From: JAICLK01 sp036489905
Lineage (GTDB): Bacteria > Patescibacteriota > Saccharimonadia > Saccharimonadales > UBA4665
Reading direction: 5' to 3'
NCBI GenBank assembly: GCA_036489905.1
Contig: DASXEX010000021.1
Location: forward strand, 1 to 11,561
Length of the DNA: 11,561 bases
The notes beneath the pieces were generated by a model. The model made no database searches and was not told where the DNA came from. It saw only the letters and a program-made list of their open reading frames with translations. A program made the position numbers and the translations under genes. This document shows positions 6,012 through 11,561 of this stretch, one piece after another (the stretch's first letter is position 1; each line of letters opens with the position of its first letter).

Positions 6012-7217
6012 ATGAAAAAACCAAGTCGCCGACTGCCAACCCTGTTTCGCCGTCTGAAAACGGCACCAGTTTTGATTGCGGTGTTTTTGCTTGTAACTGG
6101 CGGCACCTCAATAACAATCGTTCACGCCGACAGCATCCAGCAGCAGATTGATAATCTGAATGGCCAGAATAACCAGACTCAAAACACGGTTAATGGTCTA
6201 CAGGTGAAGGCGAATAGCTACCAAGATGCCATTAACAAGCTTCAGCAAAAGATTGCCGGGATTCAAACGGCGATTGCCGCGAGTCAGACCAGGCAGGCTG
6301 AACTACAAAAACAAATCGACGCCGACCAAACAAAGATTAACCAGCAAAAGCAGGTGCTTGGTGATGACTTGAAAGCCATGTACGTTGGTGGTCAAATGAC
6401 GACTGTCGAAATGCTTGCCACGAGTAAAAACCTCAGTAGCTTTGTTGACGAGGAGACATACGACAGCGCCGTTCAGGGCAGGATCCAAAGTACCCTGAAT
6501 CAAATTGCTAAACTCCAAAATAAACTCGAAGGACAAAAGACCCAGGTGACCGCGCTGCTTTCAACCCAGCAGCAGCAAGAAACGACACTGAGTACTACCA
6601 GGGCGCAGCAGAACAACTTACTCACATTAAATCAAGGACAGCAAGCCAGTTACACTAAACAAATCCAAGCTAACAACGCTCGGATTAATCAGTTGGAGCA
6701 AGAGCAGGCGGCGGCCGAACGAGCGGCATTTAGCGGTAGTTCTAGTCCTACTGGTGGTAGTGTTACCTATGCGAATCTAACGAGTCAGCAACTGTGTGGC
6801 GGCGGATATAATTTCCACTGCAGCGGATCGCAAGACAATTGGCTCGATCAGTGGGGCTTATACAATCGTGAGTGTGTCTCTTATGCCGCTTGGTACGAAA
6901 GCGCACACGGCAATTATGTAACGGCGTTCGGCTATATGAATCCTCCCCAAGGCAATGCTTATCAGTGGCATGGCGTTATTGCGGCGACGGGCGTAGCCAG
7001 TATTGTTTATTACGACCAAGCTGTCGCAAATGAGGGCGCACTAACGGGCGACGTAGTATATATGCCAATCGGTAGCCTCGGGCATGTTGGTGTGGTTTTG
7101 CATGACGAAGGCGGTGGCTGGGTTCGCGTCGGCCAGTACAATCTCTACGACGAGGGCATGTATAGCGAAATGGATCTCAAGATTACACCAAATCTCGAAT
7201 TCTACCACTTCCATTAA
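6012..7217 (+). CDS. Secreted coiled-coil CHAP-domain peptidoglycan hydrolase (PcsB/CwlO-like)
   Basis: From ATG 6012 this is a 401-residue exported protein. The signal peptide has a basic N-region (MKKPSRRLPTLFRRLK), a hydrophobic core at about 19-35 and a likely cleavage site VHA-DS after Ala39. A long Gln-rich coiled coil follows (about 40-240), then a Ser/Gly linker (about 241-255) and a C-terminal CHAP-type NlpC/P60 domain. Its catalytic Cys288 is in RECVSYAAW and His358 in GHVGVV. This order matches PcsB and related FtsEX-activated hydrolases, which cleave cell-wall peptide bonds once FtsX releases the coiled-coil autoinhibition. An in-frame ATG at 5964 lies upstream of the promoter and would spoil the signal peptide, so it is not used. 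Stop TAA is followed at once by TGA. FtsEX control is inferred from position and architecture. Confidence 0.9.
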   Translation: MKKPSRRLPTLFRRLKTAPVLIAVFLLVTGGTSITIVHADSIQQQIDNLNGQNNQTQNTVNGLQVKANSYQDAINKLQQKIAGIQTAIAASQTRQAELQKQIDADQTKINQQKQVLGDDLKAMYVGGQMTTVEMLATSKNLSSFVDEETYDSAVQGRIQSTLNQIAKLQNKLEGQKTQVTALLSTQQQQETTLSTTRAQQNNLLTLNQGQQASYTKQIQANNARINQLEQEQAAAERAAFSGSSSPTGGSVTYANLTSQQLCGGGYNFHCSGSQDNWLDQWGLYNRECVSYAAWYESAHGNYVTAFGYMNPPQGNAYQWHGVIAATGVASIVYYDQAVANEGALTGDVVYMPIGSLGHVGVVLHDEGGGWVRVGQYNLYDEGMYSEMDLKITPNLEFYHFH

Positions 7218-7283
7218 TGAATATTAAGGTCTCACCTTGAGAAGTGTTATTTTGTGTAAAATGCGCGAGGAGCGTTTCCGCAG

Positions 7284-7311
7284 TTGGTTTGCAGGGATTG
7301 TTCAGTATAAT
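7284..7311 (+). promoter_or_regulatory. Promoter of the S41 protease leader ORF
   Basis: A perfect TATAAT (7306-7311) lies 16 bp after a weak TTGGTT (7284-7289). The predicted +1 is 7318, exactly the A of an ATG that opens a 13-codon ORF. Confidence 0.6.
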
Positions 7312-7317
7312 GTAAGC

Positions 7318-7359
7318 ATGATCAAAAGTGAGGGAAGTTACAGCCGGTATTCTGTATGA
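7318..7359 (+). CDS. 13-codon leader ORF overlapping the S41 protease start
   Basis: ATG at 7318 opens MIKSEGSYSRYSV followed by TGA at 7357-7359. The ATG coincides with the predicted transcription start, so it would be translated from a leaderless mRNA. Its stop overlaps the protease ATG at 7356 as ATGA, a classic coupling arrangement. No obvious attenuator hairpin or run of rare codons is seen. It may serve only to deliver ribosomes to the next start, or the overlap may be chance. Confidence 0.45.
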   Translation: MIKSEGSYSRYSV

Positions 7360-8597
7360 CCGGAAAAGTTCGTAATTCTATGCAGAAATTAAAAAATGTA
7401 ACGTCGTTCCAGTCGTTTCAGAAGGGTCGATTCGCGCGGTTTGGCGCTGGCGTGCTTGTGGCGCTGGTGATTTTTGCGCTTGGCATTAGCGTGGGCGACG
7501 GACGGATTTCGTTTGGGACGAGCAGGTTGAATTCGAGTTTGCCGAGTTCGCTTAATTTTTCGAGCGTTAATCAGGTTTATCAGGCGCTTAAAGATAATTA
7601 TAACGGCAAGTTGACCACGAGCCAGCTACTCGATGGGCTGAAAGAAGGCTTGGCGCAATCGACGGCCGATCCGTACACCGAATATTTCACCGCGTCCGAA
7701 GCCAAACAGTTCAACGATGAGCTGAATAATTCGTTCAGTGGCATCGGCGCGGAGCTGGGCGCGGACAGCAGCGGCAATATCGAGATTATCGCACCGATTG
7801 ACGGGTCGCCGGCGGCCAAGGCCGGGATCAAGCCGAAAGATGTTATCGCGACAATTAACGGTGCGAGCACGAGTGGCTTGTCGCCCGACACGGCGGTGAA
7901 CAAAATCCGCGGGCCGGCGGGCACGAAAGTTACTTTGGGCATTGTGCGTGGCGGCACGCAGCAGCAGAACTTTACCATCACGCGCGCGAATATTACCGTG
8001 CCGAGCGTGATGACCAAAATTTTGCCAGGCAATATCGGCTATATGCAGATTAGTTCATTTTCGGACGACACGTCGAACCTGGCCGAACAAGCAGCCCAGA
8101 AATTTGTTCAAAAAGATCATGTCAAAAGTGTCATCCTCGACCTGCGTAACAATCCGGGCGGGGAAGTCGATGCAGCGGTAAACGTCTCGAGTCTGTGGCT
8201 GCCGAGCGGCAAAATGATTATGCAGGAACGCGGCAATGAAAACCAAACCTACACGTCGACTGGCTACGATCCGTTGCACGGCTTGCCGACTGTTGTGCTC
8301 GTAAATGACGGCAGCGCTTCGGCTTCGGAAATTACCGCCGGCGCGCTGCACGATAACGGTGCGGCAACAATTATCGGCACCAAAACATTCGGCAAAGGTG
8401 TCGTGCAAGCAATCCTTGGCATGTCTGGCGGCGCCGAGCTGAAAGTCACGGTCGCCAGCTGGTATCGTCCAAACGGTCAAAATATCGAGCACAAGGGCAT
8501 CACTCCCGACAAAATCGTACAACTCACCGACGCCGAAGCAAAAGCCGGCAACGACACGCAGCTCAAGGCTGCGGAAGCTTTGTTGCAAAAACGGTAA
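7356..8597 (+). CDS. Membrane-anchored S41 C-terminal processing protease with PDZ domain
   Basis: This 413-residue protein (from ATG 7356) has one N-terminal membrane anchor at about 29-46. A linker helix follows, then a PDZ domain (about 115-205, with SGIGAEL and SPAAKAGIKPKDVIATING) and the S41 protease core (about 210-395). The catalytic Ser/Lys dyad fits Ser322 (GSASASE) and Lys347 (TFGKG), 25 residues apart as in Prc and CtpB, with Gln351 four residues on. Such proteases trim exported proteins and control cell-wall hydrolases in several bacteria. Next to FtsEX and a CHAP hydrolase, a role in processing or limiting that hydrolase is plausible but inferred. Start options are ATG 7356, coupled by ATGA to the 13-codon ORF, and ATG 7380; neither has a Shine-Dalgarno sequence. 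Stop is TAA. Confidence 0.92.
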   Translation: MTGKVRNSMQKLKNVTSFQSFQKGRFARFGAGVLVALVIFALGISVGDGRISFGTSRLNSSLPSSLNFSSVNQVYQALKDNYNGKLTTSQLLDGLKEGLAQSTADPYTEYFTASEAKQFNDELNNSFSGIGAELGADSSGNIEIIAPIDGSPAAKAGIKPKDVIATINGASTSGLSPDTAVNKIRGPAGTKVTLGIVRGGTQQQNFTITRANITVPSVMTKILPGNIGYMQISSFSDDTSNLAEQAAQKFVQKDHVKSVILDLRNNPGGEVDAAVNVSSLWLPSGKMIMQERGNENQTYTSTGYDPLHGLPTVVLVNDGSASASEITAGALHDNGAATIIGTKTFGKGVVQAILGMSGGAELKVTVASWYRPNGQNIEHKGITPDKIVQLTDAEAKAGNDTQLKAAEALLQKR

Positions 8598-8605
8598 AAT
8601 TTACT

Positions 8606-8635
8606 TTGACTTTGCGCTCAAACTGACTGTAAGAT
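8606..8635 (+). promoter_or_regulatory. Promoter of pyrG
   Basis: TTGACT (8606-8611, 5/6) with an 18-bp spacer and TAAGAT (8630-8635, 4/6). The predicted start near 8642 gives a leader of about 25 nt that contains GAGAGG at 8654-8659. Confidence 0.55.
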
Positions 8636-8653
8636 ATTGGCAGTACAAAACGT

Positions 8654-8659
8654 GAGAGG
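8654..8659 (+). promoter_or_regulatory. Ribosome binding site of pyrG
   Basis: GAGAGG lies 7 nt before ATG 8667. It fixes the pyrG start there rather than at the in-frame TTG 8637 or GTG 8652, which precede it or fall within its reach. Confidence 0.7.
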
Positions 8660-8666
8660 CTTGAAG

Positions 8667-10283
8667 ATGGCGAAACAGACGAAATACGTCTTTGTAACTG
8701 GTGGTGTGCTTTCCGGGCTTGGAAAGGGTATTACCGCCGCTTCACTTGGAAATCTTTTGAAAGCTCGCGGGCTCAACGTCAACCTGCAAAAGTGCGATCC
8801 GTATTTGAACGTTGACGCCGGCACATTGAACCCGCGGGAACACGGCGAATGTTTTGTGACGAAAGACGGCGCGGAAACTGACCTCGACCTCGGTCATTAC
8901 GAACGATTTTTGGATGAAGAGTTGGATCAGAAAAGTTCGCTGATGAGCGGCCGCGTGCTGCTGAAAGTGATCGAGGACGAACGCAACGGCGACCACGAAG
9001 GCCACACCGTGCAGATCATTCCGCACGTCACGAACGCCATTCAGAGCGCTATTTTGAAGGCAGGCAAGGACTACGACGTGCATATCGTCGAAATCGGCGG
9101 CACAGTCGGCGACTACGAGAGTTTGAGTTTTATCGAGGCCATCCGTGAGTTTGCCATGAAAGTCGGCCGTGAAAATTGCGCATACGTGCACGTGGTGTAT
9201 TTGCCCTATCTCGGGACAAGTCAGGAATTTAAGACGAAACCGGCGCAAAATGCGGTGCGCGATTTGCGTGGCGTCGGCATAGTGCCCGACATTCTGGCGG
9301 CACGCAGCGAGCAGCCGGCGCCGGCGAGCACAAAGAAAAAGTTGAGCCTGTTTTCGGGCGTCAACGAAGACGCCATCGCGCTGTTGCCGAACGCGAAGAG
9401 TATTTACGACGTGCCGCTTGCGCTTGAGTCTAGTGGCATTGCCAAAGTTTTGGTCGAGCGACTCGGCTTGTCTGCGGATCGGCCGGATTTAACGGCCTGG
9501 CGAGAGGTCGTTCGGCGCGCAACGGCCGTTTACGATAAGAACGTGACTGTTGGCGTTGTGGCAAAATATTTGGACAATCAAGACACCTATTTGTCGGTCT
9601 TCGAGGCTTTGCACGCGGCGGCCTGGTGGAATGACACGAAGATAAGCATCAAATGGATTGATGCCGAAAAACTGGAGTCAGCGGAAGATCAGGCGAAGGC
9701 AGCCGCATTTGCGGAAGTCGACGGCGTGCTTGTGCCCGGCGGTTTTGGCAAACGTGGCCTGGAAGGCAAAATCAGAGCAGCTCACCATTGTCTCAAGCAT
9801 AAAAAACCGTACTTAGGGCTGTGCCTTGGTTTGCAGATGGCGGTGATTGCGGCAGCCCGCAACGCGGACTTACATGATGCCACCACATTTGAGCTAGAAC
9901 CCGCAGGCAAAAACCTGGTTATCAACACCATGACCGACCAAAAGGGCAAGGAAAACACTGGCGGCACCATGCGCCTTGGCAATTACGACTGTCGTATCGA
10001 AAAAGGCAGCTTGGCGGCGCGAGTGTATAGCGTGGACGATATCGTAGAACGTCATCGACATCGTGGTGAGTGCAATAACAACTACCGTGAGCAGTATGCA
10101 TCTTGGGGCATTCGCGCGAGCGGCCTCAGCCCGGACGGGCGATTGGTGGAAATGATCGAAGCCATTGACCATCCCTTCTTTTTGGCAAGTCAGTTCCATC
10201 CGGAATTCAAGTCACGCCCCAATCGCGCCCATCCGATGTTCGACGGTTTCGTGAAGAGCTTATTGCAAAAGCAAGCAAAGTAA
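8667..10283 (+). CDS. pyrG: CTP synthase
   Basis: This 538-residue enzyme makes CTP from UTP, ATP and glutamine, the last step of pyrimidine nucleotide synthesis. The N-terminal amidoligase domain (about 1-275) starts with KYVFVTGGVLSGLGKG, with the P-loop at residues 12-21 and Lys20. It also contains KCDPYLNVDAGTLNPREHGE and EIGGTVGDYES, all hallmarks of the family. The C-terminal class I glutamine amidotransferase domain (about 290-538) has the nucleophile Cys386 (GLCLGLQ) and the His511/Glu513 pair (FHPEF). The length is normal (E. coli 545). The start at 8667 matches the usual family N-terminus and has GAGAGG 7 nt upstream. It has its own promoter between the S41 gene and itself. The receiver gene follows 15 nt after the TAA stop. 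Confidence 0.98.
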   Translation: MAKQTKYVFVTGGVLSGLGKGITAASLGNLLKARGLNVNLQKCDPYLNVDAGTLNPREHGECFVTKDGAETDLDLGHYERFLDEELDQKSSLMSGRVLLKVIEDERNGDHEGHTVQIIPHVTNAIQSAILKAGKDYDVHIVEIGGTVGDYESLSFIEAIREFAMKVGRENCAYVHVVYLPYLGTSQEFKTKPAQNAVRDLRGVGIVPDILAARSEQPAPASTKKKLSLFSGVNEDAIALLPNAKSIYDVPLALESSGIAKVLVERLGLSADRPDLTAWREVVRRATAVYDKNVTVGVVAKYLDNQDTYLSVFEALHAAAWWNDTKISIKWIDAEKLESAEDQAKAAAFAEVDGVLVPGGFGKRGLEGKIRAAHHCLKHKKPYLGLCLGLQMAVIAAARNADLHDATTFELEPAGKNLVINTMTDQKGKENTGGTMRLGNYDCRIEKGSLAARVYSVDDIVERHRHRGECNNNYREQYASWGIRASGLSPDGRLVEMIEAIDHPFFLASQFHPEFKSRPNRAHPMFDGFVKSLLQKQAK

Positions 10284-10291
10284 GATAGCTT
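10263..10291 (+). promoter_or_regulatory. Weak candidate promoter of the receiver gene
   Basis: TTGCAA (10263-10268), a 17-bp spacer and TAGCTT (10286-10291). It lies inside the last codons of pyrG and just past its stop. The predicted start at about 10298 again falls one base before an ATG. The -10 matches only at its T1, A2 and T6 positions, so read-through from pyrG is an equal possibility. Confidence 0.3.
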
Positions 10292-10298
10292 AAGACGT

Positions 10299-10718
10299 AT
10301 GGATACAATGGCAACCGGCGATGCCGCAAAAGGTGCCGTCGCCGCTCACCCCAAACGCATTTTGTTTGTGGAGGATGACGACGCGCTGGCGAACGTATAC
10401 CTGACGCGTTTGCAAGCTGAAGGCTTTGACGTGAAGCGCGTGGCCAATGGCGAAGACGCGCTGGTATCCGCGCTCGAGTATCATCCCGACCTGGTTTTGC
10501 TCGATGTGATGATGCCGAAAGTCAGCGGCTTTGAGGTGCTCGACATTTTGCGCAATACGCCCGAAACGACCAACCTCAAAATTATTATGCTTACCGCGCT
10601 CAGCCAAGAGGCTGACAAAGAACGCGCCGAAAAGTTAGGTGTCGACGACTACCTAGTCAAATCCCAAGTCGTCATCGCCGACGTCATCGCCAAGATCAAG
10701 CAGCATCTGGGCATGTAG
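10299..10718 (+). CDS. Stand-alone response-regulator receiver domain protein
   Basis: This 139-residue CheY-like protein has a complete receiver and nothing else. The acidic pocket is Glu25-Asp26-Asp27 (FVEDDD), the phospho-acceptor is Asp69 (LVLLDVMMP), the switch residues are Thr99 (LTA) and Tyr119 (DDYLVKS), and the conserved lysine is Lys121. With no output domain it must act by protein contact or in a phosphorelay. No histidine kinase lies in the window, so its partner is encoded elsewhere. The first 17 residues are an Ala-rich extension before the KRILFVEDD strand; ATG 10308 is an alternative start. It follows pyrG by 15 nt and has no Shine-Dalgarno sequence. Stop is TAG. Confidence 0.93.
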   Translation: MDTMATGDAAKGAVAAHPKRILFVEDDDALANVYLTRLQAEGFDVKRVANGEDALVSALEYHPDLVLLDVMMPKVSGFEVLDILRNTPETTNLKIIMLTALSQEADKERAEKLGVDDYLVKSQVVIADVIAKIKQHLGM

Positions 10719-10724
10719 TCATAT

Positions 10725-10753
10725 TTGTAGAAATTATGTATATGTGTTATATA
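10725..10753 (+). promoter_or_regulatory. Candidate promoter of the 182-residue orphan gene
   Basis: TTGTAG (10725-10730), a 17-bp spacer and TATATA (10748-10753) predict a start at about 10760, one base before ATG 10761. TATAGT (10752-10757) and TATAAT (10757-10762) are competing -10 hexamers in the same AT-rich stretch, so the exact start is uncertain. Confidence 0.45.
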
Positions 10754-10760
10754 TAGTATA

Positions 10761-11309
10761 ATGAGAGACCAAGATCATAGCCATGAACGGCGGTTCACTA
10801 CTTTACGACACCGGTTGGCTGTACTGCAAGATGCGCTGACCCCACCAGTAACAGGCCAGGAAAATGAGCCGATTTATTATTGGCACCGCCGATTGTCTGA
10901 GGCTCTACCACCTGCAGTGGCTCAAGCACAACGGGATGGTAGGGAGTGGGCACATGTGGTGCAGTTTGAAGAACGCAGCTTAGCTGACCCCACCATGGCA
11001 GAGGCTTTTCGAACGCTTATTGTGTCACTTGGAGTTCAGAGCTTCGAAGCCGAGTTGGCTAGACAAGCACGGGCATCTACAGAATTTCTAGCGTCTGTGC
11101 CGGAGAGCGAGTTGACTCGCCATTTGTTGTCATCCGAGGCCTCGTTGATGTTACATGATGAGGATGGCGCCGAAAGAGCAAGGGTATCGCCAACCAACAT
11201 CCCTGGTGTATGGCTAGAATTGGAGGCGACTGGTATGACGAATGAAACGCAACACGTGCGACCCATGTTATACGTATATGTGGGCGACTCGTTGGAAATC
11301 TCAGGTTAG
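10761..11309 (+). CDS. Orphan soluble protein, function unknown
   Basis: I do not recognise this 182-residue protein. It has no signal peptide or membrane helix. The N-terminus is His/Arg/Asp-rich (MRDQDHSHERRF). A helical, acidic middle follows (about 40-128), including HRRLSEALPPAVAQAQRDG and FEAELARQARASTEFLASV. The C-terminus is probably beta-rich (about 148-182, GVWLELEATG then MLYVYVGDSLEI). The ATG has no Shine-Dalgarno sequence and lies almost on its predicted transcription start. Codon use is less biased than in pyrG and the receiver gene just upstream, and an IS end lies about 120 bp downstream, so it looks like accessory or lineage-specific DNA. Stop is TAG. Confidence 0.6.
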   Translation: MRDQDHSHERRFTTLRHRLAVLQDALTPPVTGQENEPIYYWHRRLSEALPPAVAQAQRDGREWAHVVQFEERSLADPTMAEAFRTLIVSLGVQSFEAELARQARASTEFLASVPESELTRHLLSSEASLMLHDEDGAERARVSPTNIPGVWLELEATGMTNETQHVRPMLYVYVGDSLEISG

Positions 11310-11375
11310 CGTTATGGCAGGCTAGCTTTTTATAAATACCTCTGCCCGTAAAGTAGTATATATTGTACAAGTCTA

Positions 11376-11404
11376 TTGACTTATCGTCACTATAATGCTA
11401 GAGT
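11376..11404 (+). promoter_or_regulatory. Promoter of the gene cut off by the IS
   Basis: TTGACT (11376-11381, 5/6), a 17-bp spacer and TAGAGT (11399-11404, 4/6) place +1 at 11411, exactly the A of an ATG. Perfect TATAAT hexamers at 11391-11396 and 11404-11409 are extra candidates but lack a well-spaced -35 or fall on the start codon. Confidence 0.5.
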
Positions 11405-11410
11405 ATAATT

Positions 11411-11452
11411 ATGGCAACAGACCCGCGCGTAGCCCTCAAGTGCAACACTTGA
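11411..11452 (+). pseudogene. Gene start truncated by an insertion sequence
   Basis: ATG 11411 sits on its own predicted transcription start. It reads MATDPRV for seven codons, then enters the IS end and stops at TGA 11450-11452 (MATDPRVALKCNT in all). The simplest reading is a once functional leaderless gene whose body was separated by IS insertion. Too little remains to identify it. A short ORF arising by chance cannot be excluded. Confidence 0.45.
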
Positions 11453-11561
11453 CGTGTAGCCAATCTGCTTTGAAGTGCAACAATCTCTGGAATTACAGTT
11501 TTAGATCGCGGTCACCTCGGTACTCTTCTAATGCTTCTTTCGGCGTCTTGTAGCCGAGAAC
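11430..11561 (-). mobile_element. End of an IS30-like insertion sequence (partial)
   Basis: The region from about 11430 to the window edge contains the transposase 3' end plus about 60 bp of terminal sequence. That sequence has two copies of GTAGCC (11430-11435, 11456-11461) and two of AAGTGCAACA (11438-11447, 11473-11482). It also has a palindrome, CAAGTG-caa-CACTTG. TTGCACTT-type motifs just past the transposase stop are, from memory, common in IS30 relatives. The exact terminus and target duplication cannot be set without the other end. Confidence 0.55.
11493..11561 (-). CDS. Transposase C-terminus, IS30-like (partial)
   Basis: Only the last 22 codons and the TAA stop are in the window. 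They read VLGYKTPKEALEEYRGDR and then DLKL. The pattern 'LGYKTPxEAL' matches the conserved C-terminal end of DDE transposases in which an 'RPRK-LGYRTP-E' segment closes the catalytic core, most like IS30. The rest lies outside the window, so integrity and exact family cannot be judged; IS481 or IS3 relatives are less likely alternatives. Confidence 0.6.
   Translation of the reverse strand, partial: VLGYKTPKEALEEYRGDRDLKL

Noticed and set aside
7226..7238. AAGGT-ctc-ACCTT hairpin after the CHAP gene as a terminator
   Set aside because: The stem is only 5 bp and the following sequence has no run of T residues, so it is too weak to call.
8637..8666. TTG start for CTP synthase adding 10 residues
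   Set aside because: It overlaps the predicted -10 region and would precede the transcript start; the usual MAKxTKYVFVTGG N-terminus begins at 8667 behind GAGAGG.
11316..11347. GGCAG ... CTGCC pairing after the 182-residue gene as a terminator
   Set aside because: A 5-bp stem with a loop of about 20 nt and the T-run inside the loop does not fit an intrinsic terminator.
1..11561. CRISPR array, tRNA, rRNA or riboswitch
   Set aside because: No regularly spaced repeat series, cloverleaf or known riboswitch core was seen in any intergenic stretch; all gaps are under 250 bp.

Overview
The window looks like a piece of a Patescibacteria (CPR) chromosome, most likely a Candidatus Saccharibacteria (TM7) relative. 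That is inferred from gene content and remembered gene order (M16 peptidase - prfB - ftsE - ftsX - coiled-coil CHAP hydrolase - S41 protease - pyrG - receiver protein), not from a search. All real genes read on the plus strand except a transposase tail at the right edge. UGA is not recoded to sense: every gene is complete under the standard code and a release factor 2 gene is present. That argues against the UGA=Gly lineages (Absconditabacteria, Gracilibacteria).

Layout. 1-135 holds a 22-bp direct repeat that looks like the end of an old insertion sequence. 134-850 is an orphan single-pass membrane protein. 977-3376 is a two-gene unit, an M16 zinc peptidase followed 3 nt later by prfB. 3379-4058 is a self-contained AbrB-type antitoxin / PIN toxin pair with its own consensus promoter, wedged between prfB and ftsE. 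4103-8597 is a cell-wall block: ftsE, ftsX, a secreted coiled-coil CHAP hydrolase and a membrane-anchored S41/PDZ protease. 8667-10283 is pyrG and 10299-10718 a stand-alone response-regulator receiver. 10761-11309 is an orphan soluble protein. From about 11430 the right edge is the end of an IS30-like element that appears to have cut off a gene seven codons after its start.

How the genes fit together. FtsEX is the ATP-driven transmembrane switch that in other bacteria activates a periplasmic/extracellular coiled-coil hydrolase (PcsB, CwlO, EnvC type). Here the likely partner lies directly downstream with the expected signal peptide, long coiled coil and CHAP domain. The next gene is an S41 processing protease, a plausible regulator of the hydrolase. 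Translation (prfB) and CTP supply (pyrG) flank this block.

The most interesting signals are non-coding. Several promoters sit so close to their start codons that the mRNAs would be leaderless, or nearly so. One such start opens a 13-codon ORF that overlaps the S41 protease start by ATGA. Three alternating pentamers on a 9-bp period cover the toxin-antitoxin promoter and start codon. A 114-bp inverted repeat with equal 54-bp arms lies between ftsX and the CHAP gene. No protein gene in the window ends in UGA, although RF2 is encoded here.
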